Assembly: GCA_025175895.1 (NCBI GenBank)
Contig: CM046000.1
Location: forward strand, 41,824,720 to 41,888,719
Direction of reading: 5' to 3'
Origin: Wurfbainia villosa
Taxonomy: Eukaryota > Streptophyta > Magnoliopsida > Zingiberales > Zingiberaceae
Length of the DNA stretch: 64,000 bases
Under the pieces are notes generated by a model. That model did not search any database, had not been told where the DNA came from, and saw only the letters and a list, made by a program, of their open reading frames with translations. This document shows, in pieces, positions 63,025 through 64,000 of the stretch. How positions within the stretch are numbered: the first letter of the stretch is position 1; every line of letters starts with the position of its first letter. The position numbers and the translations under genes are program-made.

Positions 63025-64000
63025 TGTTGGATCGAAAGTGTCGCTAGAGGGGGGGGTGAATAGCGATACGGTGTCGTTAAAAACTTTTGCAATAAGTAAA
63101 AAGCAAGTAGAGAATGCACAGCGGAAATATAAAGTAGACAAGATATTTTTACGTGGTTCACAATCTTTCGATTGCTAATCCACGGCCCTAGTGATCCTTG
63201 ATCACGACGAGGGCAATTCACTAAAACCACTCCTCCTCGTTGGAGGTAGGAGCAACGACAAAAATAAATCAAGGCAAAGGACACTCCCTTTCCTTGTTAC
63301 GATTAAAGCACAAAGACAATTTAAAGAAGTAGAACTTAAATAAATATACCGACAACTCTTATAAGTAGAAGATGTAGCTTTCGTTGTGCGACTTCGTCGT
63401 AGCAAATGTGAGTAGTAGTAGCGCTACGACGGCGTGTTGAGAGCTCTTGATTTCTTGTCTTTGCTTGGAGTGAACATGTCTATTTATGGATATTGATCTA
63501 TGAATTTAGACATAGGTAGTGTCCAAGGTGAGGTTCTTATCCCAACTCAAGGATGAGGTGTTTCATCCAACCACCTTGTGCCACCTCCTTCCTTCTTGTG
63601 CGCCAACTCAAGGATGAGGTGTTTCATCCAACCACCTTGTGCCACCTCAAACCTCCTTGGGCGCCAACTTGAGGATGAGGTGTTTCATCCAACCACCTTG
63701 TGCCACCTCCAACCTTCTTGTGCGCCAACTCAAGGATGAGGTGTTTCATCCAACCACCTTGTGCCACCTCCAACCTCCTTGGGCGCCAACTTGTTGGAGC
63801 CATTCAACTTGTGCCACATCATGGGAGCCAACCATCTTGTGCAAACTCACCTTATTTTGGGCGTACACCACAAGGAAGCTTGGTGATGGTTTGGATGTCC
63901 ACCTTGATGCCACATCAACATTTGTACCAAAACACGAGTCAAGTCCAAATTCACCCCTTGAAATTCGAGCTCTTCTCGAGGCCGGAACTTGACTAGCAGT
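63025..64000 (-). repeat. 5' LTR of element E, cut by the window edge
   Basis: It matches the 3' LTR from its 3' end through U5, R, TATA (63480-63489) and the four 61-bp repeats (63548-63793). About 380 bp more are expected beyond the window. Between 63200 and 63425 it lacks short pieces present in the 3' LTR; from about 63430 on the two copies are almost identical. Confidence 0.92.
63548..63793 (-). repeat. 61-bp tandem repeat, 4 copies, in U3 of the E 5' LTR
   Basis: Units start at about 63548, 63609, 63670 and 63731, matching the array in the 3' LTR unit by unit. Confidence 0.93.

Larger units (their letters stand above)
55378..64000 (-). mobile_element. Sirevirus-like copia element E, nearly complete
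   Basis: E is the same family as C and D, with longer LTRs. It has its 3' LTR at 55378-56753, a 3' non-coding region, RNase H, reverse transcriptase, integrase, protease, the intron-like block (60543-61581), gag, primer-binding site and a 5' LTR from 63025 that runs off the window. The left flank is GAAGA. Coding parts are broken by many deletions of 1-5 bases, which also occur in part of the 5' LTR but not in the 3' LTR. Confidence 0.9.

Overview
The window is repeat-rich nuclear DNA of a flowering plant. It is built almost wholly from Ty1/copia LTR retrotransposons, many carrying Sirevirus-like signs: primer-binding sites matching the 3' end of initiator tRNA-Met, several purine tracts before the 3' LTR, and Gag with an acidic, coiled-coil C-terminal region. 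Such density suits a large plant genome, possibly a monocot, but no host gene is present to fix the species. I see no rRNA, tRNA, CRISPR or bacterial-type operon.

Layout. 1-849: the end of an LTR that looks Ty3/gypsy-like. 939-2750: plus-strand 5' LTR and truncated gag of family A. 2819-3498: a 91-bp tandem array. 3497-4319 and 21411-22430: halves of an old plus-strand LTR split by element B (4325-21405, minus). B is itself split by element C (8803-17359, minus, target-site duplication CTTTT). 22592-38803: remains of element F (minus), split by G with A2 inside it (24712-30181, 3' parts deleted) and by element D (31023-38289, minus, duplication CTGAA). 38804-46026: F2 (plus), which carries a solo LTR (41855-43939, duplication GATTA). 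46027-50070: B2 (plus), cut by H (50071-55377, minus), cut in turn by E (55378 to the window end, minus). The right halves of F, F2, B2, H and the end of E must lie beyond the window.

Main discovery. C, D and E are one family. C and E carry about 1.1 kb between the Gag zinc-knuckle region and the protease, bounded by GTAAGT and a T-rich GTAG. D lacks exactly this piece, and the join falls at the GT and AG, giving a single gag-protease-integrase reading frame. The simplest reading is an intron, with D a reverse-transcribed copy of a spliced RNA. Left unspliced, the frame runs on into the intron and adds a coiled-coil C-terminus to Gag before a stop. Splicing would thus choose between extended Gag and Gag-Pol. 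A hairpin module in the intron recurs in the 3' non-coding region.

Other signals. Several LTRs have tandem repeats just upstream of their TATA box. The two LTRs of C and of D differ sharply in one short upstream segment although the rest matches. Most coding regions are dead, often through C-to-T type stop codons, so no element looks autonomous. H and C keep the longest coding stretches.
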